Of a DNA stretch of 63,967 nt, positions 46,482 through 55,584 are shown piece after piece (the first letter of the stretch is position 1; the number at the start of each line of letters is the position of its first letter). The notes under the pieces were generated by a model, which was given only the letters and a program-made list of their open reading frames with translations, did no database searches and had not been told where the DNA came from. A program made the translations under genes and the position numbers. Where the stretch lies: assembly GCA_021777755.1 (NCBI GenBank), contig JAJYDE010000020.1:1-63967 (forward strand), given 5' to 3'. This stretch comes from Deltaproteobacteria bacterium (GTDB lineage Bacteria; Desulfobacterota; Syntrophobacteria; Syntrophobacterales; Syntrophobacteraceae).

Positions 46482-48158
46482 ATGGCTGAAAAACCTGCCT
46501 GTTCGAATTTAAAGGTCATCCCGCTCGGTGGACTGGGCGAAATCGGCCTCAATATGATGGTCTTCGAATACGAGGATTGCATCGTGATCGTCGATTCCGG
46601 CTTGATGTTTCCCGAGGAGGAAATGCTCGGAGTCGACATCGTCATTCCCGATTTCAGCTATCTGCGGAGCAGAAAAGAAAAGGTTGCCGCCCTTGTGGTC
46701 ACCCATGGCCATGAGGATCATATCGGGGCCATTCCCTTTTTGCTGCGCGAGTTTCCCGTTCCCATATACGGCACGGCCCTCACTCTGGCCCTTATCCGGG
46801 AAAAACTCCGGGAGCACAATTTGCTCGACCGCACCGAGCTTAACCAGATCGTACCCCGCGAGGTTGTGGAGATCGGCCCCTTCGGCTTCGAATTCATCCG
46901 GGTCTGTCACAGCATCCCCGATGGAGCGGGCCTTGCGATCCGCACCCCTGTTGGCGTCATAGTCCATTCGGGCGACTTCAAGATCGACAACACACCCGTG
47001 GATGGCAAAAGACTCGATATCGCCAGGCTCGGGGATTACGGCGAAGAGGGCGTTCTGGCCCTTTTTTCCGATTCGACCAATGTGGAGCGCCCCGGTTACA
47101 CGGTATCGGAAAAGGAAGTGGGGGTGACCCTGCGCAATGTGCTCCGGGAAAAGCAGGGCCGGGTCATCGTGGCTGTATTCGCAAGCAATCTTCACCGGAT
47201 TCAGCAGTTGATCCATATCGCCCGCGAATTCGGCCGCAAGGTGCTGCTCAGCGGCAAATCGATGGTGACAAACGTTCGGCTGGCACGCGAACTGGGCTAC
47301 CTCGACTTTACCCGGGACGACGAGATCGCCATCCAGGATTTGCAGTACATGCCCGATTCCCAGGTGCTGATGCTCACCACCGGGACCCAGGGCGAGCCGA
47401 TGAGCGCCCTTAGCAGGATGGCCTTCAACGACCATAAAAAGCTCAAGGTGAGGGAGGGCGACACGATCATCCTTTCCTCCCGGTTCATCCCCGGAAACGA
47501 ACGCACCATTCAAAACATCATCAATCACCTGTATAAAAACGGGGCCGAGGTCATACACGAACAGGTAAAGGATATCCATGTCTCCGGCCACGCCTGCCAG
47601 GAGGAGCTGAAAATACTCATCAACGTCGTCCGGCCGCGCTTTTTCATCCCCATTCACGGCGAATTCCGCCATCTGGTAAAGCACAGACAACTGGCCATGT
47701 CTCTCGGGCTCCCCGCGGCCAACTGCCTGCTGATTGAAAACGGCGGGGTCATGTGCTTCAGCCCCGAGACCGTCTGCACCGCCGAACGGGTGGAAACGGG
47801 CAGGGTCCTGGTGGACGGAAAAGGCGTGGGCGATGTGGGCGGCCTGGTCCTGCGGGACCGCAGGCATTTGTCCGAAGACGGGTTGGTGATCGTATCGCTT
47901 GTGGTGGACAAGGAGACCCATGAGATTCTAAGCGGCCCGGACATCTTCAGCAGAGGTTTCATCCACGAGGAAACCAAACCCGAAATTCTCTACGAGGGTG
48001 AGTGCATAATTTTCGAAAACATCGACAGGCAGTTGGCCGAAGCCCACGAGTTGGACTGCGCGCTTTTGCAGGAGCAAATCCGGCGGGACCTCAAGCGTTT
48101 CTACATCCGGATGCTCGATAGAAGGCCTGTTATCTACCCGATCGTGGTAGAAATTTAG
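46482..48158 (+). CDS. rnj: Ribonuclease J
   Basis: A 558-residue metallo-beta-lactamase/beta-CASP RNase with exo- and endonuclease roles in mRNA decay and rRNA maturation. The metal motif is THGHEDHIG; the beta-CASP part includes SDSTNVERPG and TGTQGEPMSALSRMA, and HVSGHACQEEL and PIHGEFRH follow. AAGGAGG lies 14 bases upstream of the ATG, inside plsC. Length is standard. Confidence 0.95.
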   Translation: MAEKPACSNLKVIPLGGLGEIGLNMMVFEYEDCIVIVDSGLMFPEEEMLGVDIVIPDFSYLRSRKEKVAALVVTHGHEDHIGAIPFLLREFPVPIYGTALTLALIREKLREHNLLDRTELNQIVPREVVEIGPFGFEFIRVCHSIPDGAGLAIRTPVGVIVHSGDFKIDNTPVDGKRLDIARLGDYGEEGVLALFSDSTNVERPGYTVSEKEVGVTLRNVLREKQGRVIVAVFASNLHRIQQLIHIAREFGRKVLLSGKSMVTNVRLARELGYLDFTRDDEIAIQDLQYMPDSQVLMLTTGTQGEPMSALSRMAFNDHKKLKVREGDTIILSSRFIPGNERTIQNIINHLYKNGAEVIHEQVKDIHVSGHACQEELKILINVVRPRFFIPIHGEFRHLVKHRQLAMSLGLPAANCLLIENGGVMCFSPETVCTAERVETGRVLVDGKGVGDVGGLVLRDRRHLSEDGLVIVSLVVDKETHEILSGPDIFSRGFIHEETKPEILYEGECIIFENIDRQLAEAHELDCALLQEQIRRDLKRFYIRMLDRRPVIYPIVVEI

Positions 48159-48230
48159 AAGCTCGTATTCTTATGTCCTATCAGTCCTATTCTAACTGTA
48201 GGTCCTGTAGTTCGTTCAAGGACGGGAGCC

Positions 48231-50417
48231 ATGAGTGAAAAGAAGCACGAAATATGGGCTTTGATCATTTTGACCGTCTCGCTCCTGCTGTTTTTCAGTG
48301 TATTATCTTACAACGCTGGCGACCCCACACTTTTTAGACCTTCCGGGCAGCCTGCCACAAACCTGGTGGGCAGCTTCGGGGCAAACCTTGCCTGGCCGCT
48401 TATCCTGTTGCTCGGACTCGGGGCTTACGGATTGGTGCTAACAGGTTTTTGGACAAGCTGGGGCCTTTTCAAAGGTCCCTCGCTTCAAGGATTTTGGCTT
48501 CGCCTTTCGGGCATTTTCCTGCTCATTCTGAGCGTAATGACCCTGGGCGCCCTGGACTGGCCATCGATCCCGCTTTTGGGCCAGAGCGTGAAAACGGGCG
48601 GGTTTTTCGGAAATTTCCTGGCTCGATTCCTCCATGCGCGTCTTTCCGCGCTCGGTTCACACATCCTTCTCATAGGGACCCTTTTAATCGCTTTGCTGCT
48701 GGCCACGCCCCTTACCATCAAGGCGGCGATCCGGCAAATCGCGAGATTGGCCGCGGCGGCATACAACTGGCTGGCGGCTGAGGCGAAGGTGGATGCCGAG
48801 GCCAGGGTGGCGGCCTGCGAACCGGGCGTTACCGCTCCCGGACGGTCAAAAAAGAAAGAGAAGACCTCTTCGCCTCCGGTCCAAATAGAGATGTTTGCCA
48901 AAAAGCAGGCCCGCAAGGAGGATGTTTCCCCCCCCGTTCTCGATATTGCCCCGGGCCAGTATGTAATTCCCGAACTTACGCTGCTCGATGTCTATGAGAC
49001 CGAAAACGTAAAACCCGACTGGAAAAAGCTGGAACAAAACGGTGCGGTTCTGGAAGAAAAGCTGGCCGATTTCGGTGTTCAGGGCAAGGTGGCGGCCATA
49101 AACCCCGGACCGGTCATAACCATGTATGAATATGCCCCGGCGCCCGGGATCAAGATCAGCCGGATCGTCAACCTCGCGGACGATCTTTCCATGGCTCTCA
49201 AGGCGACCAGCATACGGGTGGTGGCTCCGATTCCGGGCAAAGCGGCGGTGGGAATCGAGATACCAAATCTCAAAAGAGAGCTGGTGGCCTTGAGGGCGGT
49301 GCTCGAAACGGAGATATTCAAGATTTCGACCACCCCGCTTTCTATTGCCCTGGGAAAAGACATAACCGGCCAGCCGATGGTGGCAAATCTCGCCAGGATG
49401 CCCCACCTGCTGATCGCCGGGGCGACGGGAACCGGAAAGAGCGTCTGCATCAACACCCTTCTGAGCAGCCTGCTTTTTAAAAACACTCCGGAAGAACTGC
49501 GCCTTCTTTTGATCGATCCCAAAAGAATCGAACTGAGCAGCTTCGAAGGAATACCCCATTTGATACACCCGGTTGTGACAGATGCCAAGATGGCCACCCG
49601 GGCGCTGCGCTGGGCCGTTGAGGAAATGGAGCTTCGCTACAAGCTGCTGGCGGATAAAAACGTGCGCAACATTGAAAGCTATAACCGCGCGCTCGCCAAG
49701 GAAAAACCGCGGGAGGACAAGAGGGGGGAAAATGAAGAGGCGCCTTCCTCCGATTCGGGCCTTGTCCACTGCAAGTTGCCCTACGTGGTTATAATTATCG
49801 ACGAGTTGGCCGACCTCATGATGGTTGCCTCGCGCGAGGTCGAAGAATTCATTACGCGCCTCGCCCAGATGGCGCGCGCGGCGGGAATTCATCTCATCCT
49901 GGCAACCCAGCGGCCTTCGGTGGACGTTTTGACAGGAATTATCAAAGCCAACATTCCCACACGCATTTCCTTCCAGGTGTCTTCGAAAATCGATTCGCGA
50001 ACCATCCTGGACGGATCGGGGGCCGAGGCCCTGCTGGGCTCCGGAGACATGCTGTTTCTGCCCCCTGGCACCGCCAAGCTGCAGCGCATTCACGGGGCTT
50101 TCGTCTCGGATGCTGAAATCGAGAGGATCACCGGGCACTGGAGGGCGCAAAAGCTCCTGGAAGACCCGTTGCGGGGAAGAATCGACTTGCGCGAGGAAGG
50201 CGAGACCCCGCAGATCGCCGAAGAGGAGTTGGACGAAAAGTACGAAGAGGCGGTCCAGATGGTTGTGGAAACCAGGCAGGCCTCGATATCCATGCTGCAA
50301 AGAAGGCTGCGGGTGGGCTACAATCGGGCCGCCCGAATGATTGAGGTGATGGAGCAGCAGGGGATCGTGTCCCCTTCTGACGGAATAAAGCCAAGGGAGG
50401 TGCTCGGCAGGCGCTAG
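48231..50417 (+). CDS. ftsK: DNA translocase FtsK
   Basis: A 728-residue protein: an N-terminal domain with about four membrane helices, a short linker (Lys/Ser/Pro-rich, much shorter than in E. coli) and the RecA-like motor with Walker A GATGTGKS and Walker B VIIIDELADLMM. The C-terminal gamma winged helix (SMLQRRLRVGYNRAARMIEVM) reads KOPS DNA. GGGAGCC precedes the ATG. It coordinates chromosome segregation with division. Confidence 0.95.
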   Translation: MSEKKHEIWALIILTVSLLLFFSVLSYNAGDPTLFRPSGQPATNLVGSFGANLAWPLILLLGLGAYGLVLTGFWTSWGLFKGPSLQGFWLRLSGIFLLILSVMTLGALDWPSIPLLGQSVKTGGFFGNFLARFLHARLSALGSHILLIGTLLIALLLATPLTIKAAIRQIARLAAAAYNWLAAEAKVDAEARVAACEPGVTAPGRSKKKEKTSSPPVQIEMFAKKQARKEDVSPPVLDIAPGQYVIPELTLLDVYETENVKPDWKKLEQNGAVLEEKLADFGVQGKVAAINPGPVITMYEYAPAPGIKISRIVNLADDLSMALKATSIRVVAPIPGKAAVGIEIPNLKRELVALRAVLETEIFKISTTPLSIALGKDITGQPMVANLARMPHLLIAGATGTGKSVCINTLLSSLLFKNTPEELRLLLIDPKRIELSSFEGIPHLIHPVVTDAKMATRALRWAVEEMELRYKLLADKNVRNIESYNRALAKEKPREDKRGENEEAPSSDSGLVHCKLPYVVIIIDELADLMMVASREVEEFITRLAQMARAAGIHLILATQRPSVDVLTGIIKANIPTRISFQVSSKIDSRTILDGSGAEALLGSGDMLFLPPGTAKLQRIHGAFVSDAEIERITGHWRAQKLLEDPLRGRIDLREEGETPQIAEEELDEKYEEAVQMVVETRQASISMLQRRLRVGYNRAARMIEVMEQQGIVSPSDGIKPREVLGRR

Positions 50418-50498
50418 TCCGTAAAACATGCCGGGCTGAAAGCGCTCTTGACGGGTTGATTTCTGCTTTGCTGTTCGTTTTTTTGCACGGGGAATTTC

Positions 50499-51278
50499 AT
50501 GGTGAAAAATACCTATCGTATTGCTGTTGGAAAGACCTTCTTGCGGATTTCCTTCTCAACTGTTCTGGCCGCGATCTTGGTCGTGTGTGCGGCCGGCCCG
50601 GCACCCGCCGGCGCTCCGGCCCGTTCGATCGGAGAAATACTTTCCAAAACCGCGGCCAATTACCGGGCCATCCATGCCTTTACGGCCGTTTTCAGCCAAA
50701 AAACCGTATCCGCGGCCGCAACGACCCTGGGCGCCCAGAAGGCCGGCGGGATGCTCTATTACGCCAAACCCCGGCAGATGCGCTGGGTCTACGAGACGCC
50801 GGAAAAGCAGGTTTTCGTTGCCAACAACAAGTTCGCCTGGCTCTATACGAGCGAGGAAAACCGGATCACGCTTTTCGATTCGCAAAAACTTTTCGCCTCG
50901 CCTCTGGCCAGCACCTTCTTTGACGGCGCGCTGCGGCTTCGAAACAATTTCAATGTGAGCCTCGATCCGGTGCTCTCCACACCCGACATGGCCGTTCTGC
51001 AGCTCCTGCCCCTGAAAAAGGACCCGAGCATCAAGTCCGCCTATCTGTGGATAGACCTTCGCACCCACCTGATTTCCCGGGTGGAGACCAGGGACCTTTT
51101 GGGAAATACCAACACGATCACGATAAGTTCTTTCACGCCGCGCCCGAGTCTTGATCCGGGGTTGTTTCAACTCCAGGTGCCCGCCATGGCGAAGGTTTTC
51201 GACGCAAGCGGCCGGATGCTCCCCCCCGCCCGGGTCGAGCAACTGCAGTCCACAATTACCTCGGGATCGAGACATTGA
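50499..51278 (+). CDS. lolA: Outer-membrane lipoprotein carrier protein LolA
   Basis: A 259-residue periplasmic chaperone for lipoproteins. A signal peptide (LRISFSTVLAAILVVCAAG) precedes the LolA fold: FSQKTVSAAA, then GGMLYYAKPRQMRWVY and DGALRLRNNFNV. The ftsK-lolA order is common in proteobacteria. Its presence supports a Gram-negative envelope. Confidence 0.92.
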   Translation: MVKNTYRIAVGKTFLRISFSTVLAAILVVCAAGPAPAGAPARSIGEILSKTAANYRAIHAFTAVFSQKTVSAAATTLGAQKAGGMLYYAKPRQMRWVYETPEKQVFVANNKFAWLYTSEENRITLFDSQKLFASPLASTFFDGALRLRNNFNVSLDPVLSTPDMAVLQLLPLKKDPSIKSAYLWIDLRTHLISRVETRDLLGNTNTITISSFTPRPSLDPGLFQLQVPAMAKVFDASGRMLPPARVEQLQSTITSGSRH

Positions 51279-51308
51279 GGGCTTGGTCCTTCCGTCCCGG
51301 GTCGAGTC

Positions 51309-52865
51309 TCAATGCCCTTTCCTTATCCCCGGTTTTTTGAACAGAAGGGCCGCCGGGATGCCGCAAAGAGCAAGGCAGGCAATCATCCTGCAATTGTCGA
51401 GAAACGCCCACACGTTGCTTTGGGCCGTAAGTGTCCGGTAGATGACAACGTATGCTTTCGCCTGCACCCCGACGGAACCGCCCGTGGCCCGAAACAGGGC
51501 CTCGAGTTTTTGGACCGTCTGTTGGAAGGTGGCCGTATACGGGGTGAGGTGAGAGACCATCACCGCCTGGTGAAGCTGCGCGTTTCGGGACTGGAGTGTG
51601 GTTACCACCGCGATCCCGATGCTTCCGCCCATGCCCCGCATAAGATTATAGAGGCCCGTCGCGGTCCCCATCTTTTCATTTGCCAGGGTGGACACGGCCA
51701 TTGTGGTCAAGACGACGAAAACCATCCCGATGGAAAATCCCATGAGCACATTGGGCCAGATGACGCTGAAGATGGAAATCTCCAAATTGATGCCGCTAAG
51801 AATATAGAGCGAGCAGGCCAGAAGAACGAGGCCAAGGCAGATCACGACGCGGCCGTCGATTTTTTTTAGATAGCGGCCCGCGAAAGTCACCGAGACAAGT
51901 GCGCCCATACCGCGTGGAGTAATCGCAAGCCCGGTGTTTAGGGCGGTATATCCCATGAGGTTTTCGAGAAAAACGGGCAACATCACCAGAGTGCCGTACA
52001 AAATGAACCCGTAGATGGTTGCCAGAAAAAAGCCCACGGCAAAGTTGCGGTCCCCGAGCACCCTGAGGTCGACTATCGGCTCCGAGCAGTTCAACTCCCG
52101 GATTACAAAACCCGCCAGGCAAACCGCCGTACAGATTGTCGCCCACCACACCCAGCCGGAACCGAACCAGTCGGCTCTTTCCCCCCTGTCAAGGAGCAAC
52201 TGGAGCGCCGCAAGGCCAACGGCCATCAGGGCGAAACCGATGTAGTCGACGGATTCGGGGGCCTTGCCCCGAATATAGGGAGGATCTTCTATGAAGAGCC
52301 TGGCCATCATTATCGCCACCAGGCAAACCGGCAGATTGATGTAAAAAACCCAGCGCCATGAGTAGCTGTCGGTGATCCAGCCCCCCAGCGTGGGACCTAC
52401 AACCGGGGCGACTATCACCCCCAGGGCATAGGCGGCCATCGCCTCGGATCTTTTCTCCGGGGGGAAACTCTCCAGGAGGACCGCCTGCGAAATCGGCAGA
52501 AGCGCCCCTCCGCTGGCGCCCTGGATGACACGGGCGAATACGAGCATTCCCAGGCTCACGGCCGCCCCGCTTAAAAAGGAGGCGATAGTGAAGACGACCA
52601 TGCTTATGATCAGGAAGCGCTTGCGGCCAAGCACCTGAGAAATCCAGCCCGAGATGGGCAATATTATGGCGTTGGCCACCAGGTAGCTGGTCAGGACCCA
52701 AGTGGATTCATCCATGCTCGATGAAAGGCTCCCAGCGATATAGGGAAGCGCGACGTTGGCCACCGATGTGTCCAGGGCGACCATGAAGGTCGGCAGGACC
52801 ATCGCCGCCGCGATCAGCCATGGATTGACCGCCGGACGCCCGTTAAGCTCCTTGGTATGGGTCAT
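51309..52865 (-). CDS. DHA2-family drug efflux MFS transporter (EmrB/QacA type)
   Basis: A 518-residue protein with about 14 helices. Motif A-like GWISQVLGRKRFLI and the DHA2 feature MVALDTSVANVALPYIAGS are visible, with the motif C-like GVIVAPVVGPTLGGWI. It exports hydrophobic toxicants by proton antiport. There is no emrA-type adaptor next to it. It converges on lolA and lies downstream of the O-methyltransferase on the same strand. Confidence 0.92.
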   Translation of the reverse strand: MTHTKELNGRPAVNPWLIAAAMVLPTFMVALDTSVANVALPYIAGSLSSSMDESTWVLTSYLVANAIILPISGWISQVLGRKRFLIISMVVFTIASFLSGAAVSLGMLVFARVIQGASGGALLPISQAVLLESFPPEKRSEAMAAYALGVIVAPVVGPTLGGWITDSYSWRWVFYINLPVCLVAIMMARLFIEDPPYIRGKAPESVDYIGFALMAVGLAALQLLLDRGERADWFGSGWVWWATICTAVCLAGFVIRELNCSEPIVDLRVLGDRNFAVGFFLATIYGFILYGTLVMLPVFLENLMGYTALNTGLAITPRGMGALVSVTFAGRYLKKIDGRVVICLGLVLLACSLYILSGINLEISIFSVIWPNVLMGFSIGMVFVVLTTMAVSTLANEKMGTATGLYNLMRGMGGSIGIAVVTTLQSRNAQLHQAVMVSHLTPYTATFQQTVQKLEALFRATGGSVGVQAKAYVVIYRTLTAQSNVWAFLDNCRMIACLALCGIPAALLFKKPGIRKGH

Positions 52866-52893
52866 GAAACAAATCCCCGCGAGTGGTGGTGGA

Positions 52894-53592
52894 TCAGGCG
52901 CTCCGTTTCCTGATCAGGTAGAGGCCGTCGCGAATGGTGAGGAAAAGCTTTTCGGCCCCGGGATCGGAGTTCACCAGTTCATTGAACTCGGCAACCGCGC
53001 GGCTGTCGTCATCTTGCGGGTGAAAAATCTTTCCGTACCACAATACATTGTCGACGATCACCAATCCGCCCGGTCGCAGGATTCTCATGGCCCGCCGGTA
53101 ATAGGCGGCATATTCCCGCTTGTCGCCGTCTATGAAAACCAGGTCGGTTTCCCCGGCCGGAAGCGAGTCTAGAATTTCTATCGCTTCGCCCCGCAGAAGA
53201 TTTATTTTTGAGCCCGCGGGGCTCCGGTCGAAAAATCCCTGTGCGATTTCGGCGTAATGGCGATCGCGCTCGATGGTTACTATTTGCCCGTCCTCGCCAA
53301 GAGCTTGCGCCATGGCAAGGGCGGAATAACCGGTGAATGTGCCGATATCGACTATCCGGCGCGCACCGCACAGTTGGACGATCAAATACAGAAACCGGCC
53401 CTCGACGCGCCCGGTGAGCATGCTGGGGTACGGGGTCGCGCCTAAAGAGAAGTCTTCGACTTCTTCGAGAAGCCCGGAGATCGGCGAACTGTGCTCTCTT
53501 GCGTAGACTTCGGCCTGCCTGGCCACGGCGTCCATAAAACAATATATGGCCGGCGAGGTCCGCTTTTTCGAATCCTCGGGTTCGCTGTTCAT
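52894..53592 (-). CDS. Class I SAM-dependent O-methyltransferase (caffeoyl-CoA OMT-like)
   Basis: A 232-residue enzyme. SAM-binding motif VDIGTFTGYSALAMA, then IVTIERDRHYAEIAQGFF, and the metal-site region LVFIDGDKREYAAYYRRA followed by GGLVIVDNVLWYG. These fit the Mg-dependent O-methyltransferase-3 family. The ATG at 53592 has AAAGGGGG upstream. It lies divergent from nifH, sharing the 390-base intergenic region. Substrate unknown. Confidence 0.88.
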   Translation of the reverse strand: MNSEPEDSKKRTSPAIYCFMDAVARQAEVYAREHSSPISGLLEEVEDFSLGATPYPSMLTGRVEGRFLYLIVQLCGARRIVDIGTFTGYSALAMAQALGEDGQIVTIERDRHYAEIAQGFFDRSPAGSKINLLRGEAIEILDSLPAGETDLVFIDGDKREYAAYYRRAMRILRPGGLVIVDNVLWYGKIFHPQDDDSRAVAEFNELVNSDPGAEKLFLTIRDGLYLIRKRSA

Positions 53593-53880
53593 TTTTCCCC
53601 CTTTCTTCAGATTCCACACTTTTTTGATTCTACAAGGTTTCCAAAGATTTTCATCGCGGATTTTAGGTGAATATGGAAATAAAGGCACCGCTCAGACCAA
53701 TGCATTCTCTCTCGGGTCATATCCAAGCCTTTCCGAAATCACCCTTCCTCGGCCTTCATGTCGAGTGGGGCGAGTGGAAGCCAGGTCCGATCCCGCCCTC
53801 CGGTCTGACCAAATTGTGAGTTTTCCCTTCCTTTTTGTCACCTCCGGCCCGGCGCCGGATTGCGGACCCGGCAGCCGCCC

Positions 53881-53908
53881 TGTCTGCAAACAATAGTTAA
53901 TTCAGACA
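53881..53908. promoter_or_regulatory. Inverted repeat TGTCTG-N16-CAGACA upstream of the nif promoter
   Basis: TGTCTG (53881-53886) and CAGACA (53903-53908) are perfect inverted arms centred about 36 bases upstream of the -24 element. The spacing (TGT-N22-ACA) does not match the NifA consensus TGT-N10-ACA. It may bind an activator or repressor of nifH, or be a divergent NifA site. Confidence 0.4.
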
Positions 53909-53930
53909 CTTGCAAGCAACATTCGGGAGA

Positions 53931-53946
53931 TGGCACGCCCCCTGCT
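53931..53946 (+). promoter_or_regulatory. Sigma-54 (-24/-12) promoter of the nif operon
   Basis: TGGCACGCCCCCTGCT matches the consensus TGGCAC-G-N4-TTGCW, with GG and GC at the invariant spacing; only one base of the -12 box differs. It ends 38 bases before the nifH ATG. It implies transcription by RpoN holoenzyme with an enhancer-binding activator such as NifA. Confidence 0.8.
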
Positions 53947-53984
53947 TTATAGAGGTGCAAACAACAACAAGACAGGAGGCGTAA

Positions 53985-54809
<825 letters not shown>

Positions 54810-54820
54810 GAGAAGCACCA

Positions 54821-55177
54821 ATGATAATGATCAAGTCGATCGTAAGGCCGGAGAAAGTGGACAACGTGATGGCGGCCCTCATGGAGGCGGGGTTTCCGGC
54901 GGTGACCAGGATAACGGTGGTGGGCCGGGGCAAGCAGCGCGGAATCAAAATAGGCGAGATAACCTACGACGAGATCCCCAAGGAGCTTCTTCTGACGGTG
55001 GTAAACGATGGGGACAAGGACTTCGTGATCCGCACGGTCATTCGGGCGGCCAGGACCGGGGATAAGGGCGCATACGGCGACGGAAAGATATTCGTCAGCC
55101 CGGTCGACGAGGTCTTCACCATCAGTTCGGGCATCAGGGAATCCGCGGGCGGGACCCTCGAAGAGGTGAAGATATGA
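54821..55177 (+). CDS. nifI1: PII-like nitrogenase regulator NifI1
   Basis: A 118-residue PII-family protein (starts IKSIVRPEKVDNVM; GDGKIFVSPVDEV near the end). With NifI2 it forms a complex that binds dinitrogenase and blocks it when fixed nitrogen is ample, relieved by 2-oxoglutarate and ATP (known from methanogens). Its position directly after nifH is diagnostic. AGGAGAAGC precedes the ATG. Its stop overlaps the nifI2 start by 4 bases. Confidence 0.93.
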   Translation: MIMIKSIVRPEKVDNVMAALMEAGFPAVTRITVVGRGKQRGIKIGEITYDEIPKELLLTVVNDGDKDFVIRTVIRAARTGDKGAYGDGKIFVSPVDEVFTISSGIRESAGGTLEEVKI

Positions 55178-55554
55178 AAGAGGTCATGGCCATAGTGCGC
55201 ATGAACATGATGAACAAGACCAAGCGGGCGCTCCTGGAAAGCGGCATATCCTCGATGACGGCCAAAGATGTGCTGGGAAGAGGCAAAGGGCTGGTTGACA
55301 TCTCGGTCCTGGAAGGGGTCGAGAAGGGCTACGAAGAGGCCATTGCCCATCTGGGCCAGAGCCAGCGGCTGATCCCCAAGCGGATGCTGATCGTCGTGGT
55401 GCCCGACACGCTGGTTGACACCACGGTGAAAACGATCATCAGGACCAATCGCACGGGAAAATCCGGAGACGGCAAGATTTTCGTCTCACCCGCGCTCGAT
55501 TCGATAAGCGTGCGCACAGGAGAGGCCGGAACCGGAACGCTTGACGAGGGTTGA
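55174..55554 (+). CDS. nifI2: PII-like nitrogenase regulator NifI2
   Basis: A 126-residue PII-family protein with an elongated T-loop region (EGVEKGYEEAIAHLGQ, then RLIPKRMLIVVV) and the same GDGKIFVSPALDSI signature. The ATGA overlap with nifI1 implies equimolar synthesis. The pair indicates direct post-translational nitrogenase switch-off rather than relying on DraT/DraG, neither of which is seen here. Confidence 0.93.
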   Translation: MKEVMAIVRMNMMNKTKRALLESGISSMTAKDVLGRGKGLVDISVLEGVEKGYEEAIAHLGQSQRLIPKRMLIVVVPDTLVDTTVKTIIRTNRTGKSGDGKIFVSPALDSISVRTGEAGTGTLDEG

Positions 55555-55584
55555 TTTCGATACCCTTTCGCATGGAGAGATAAA

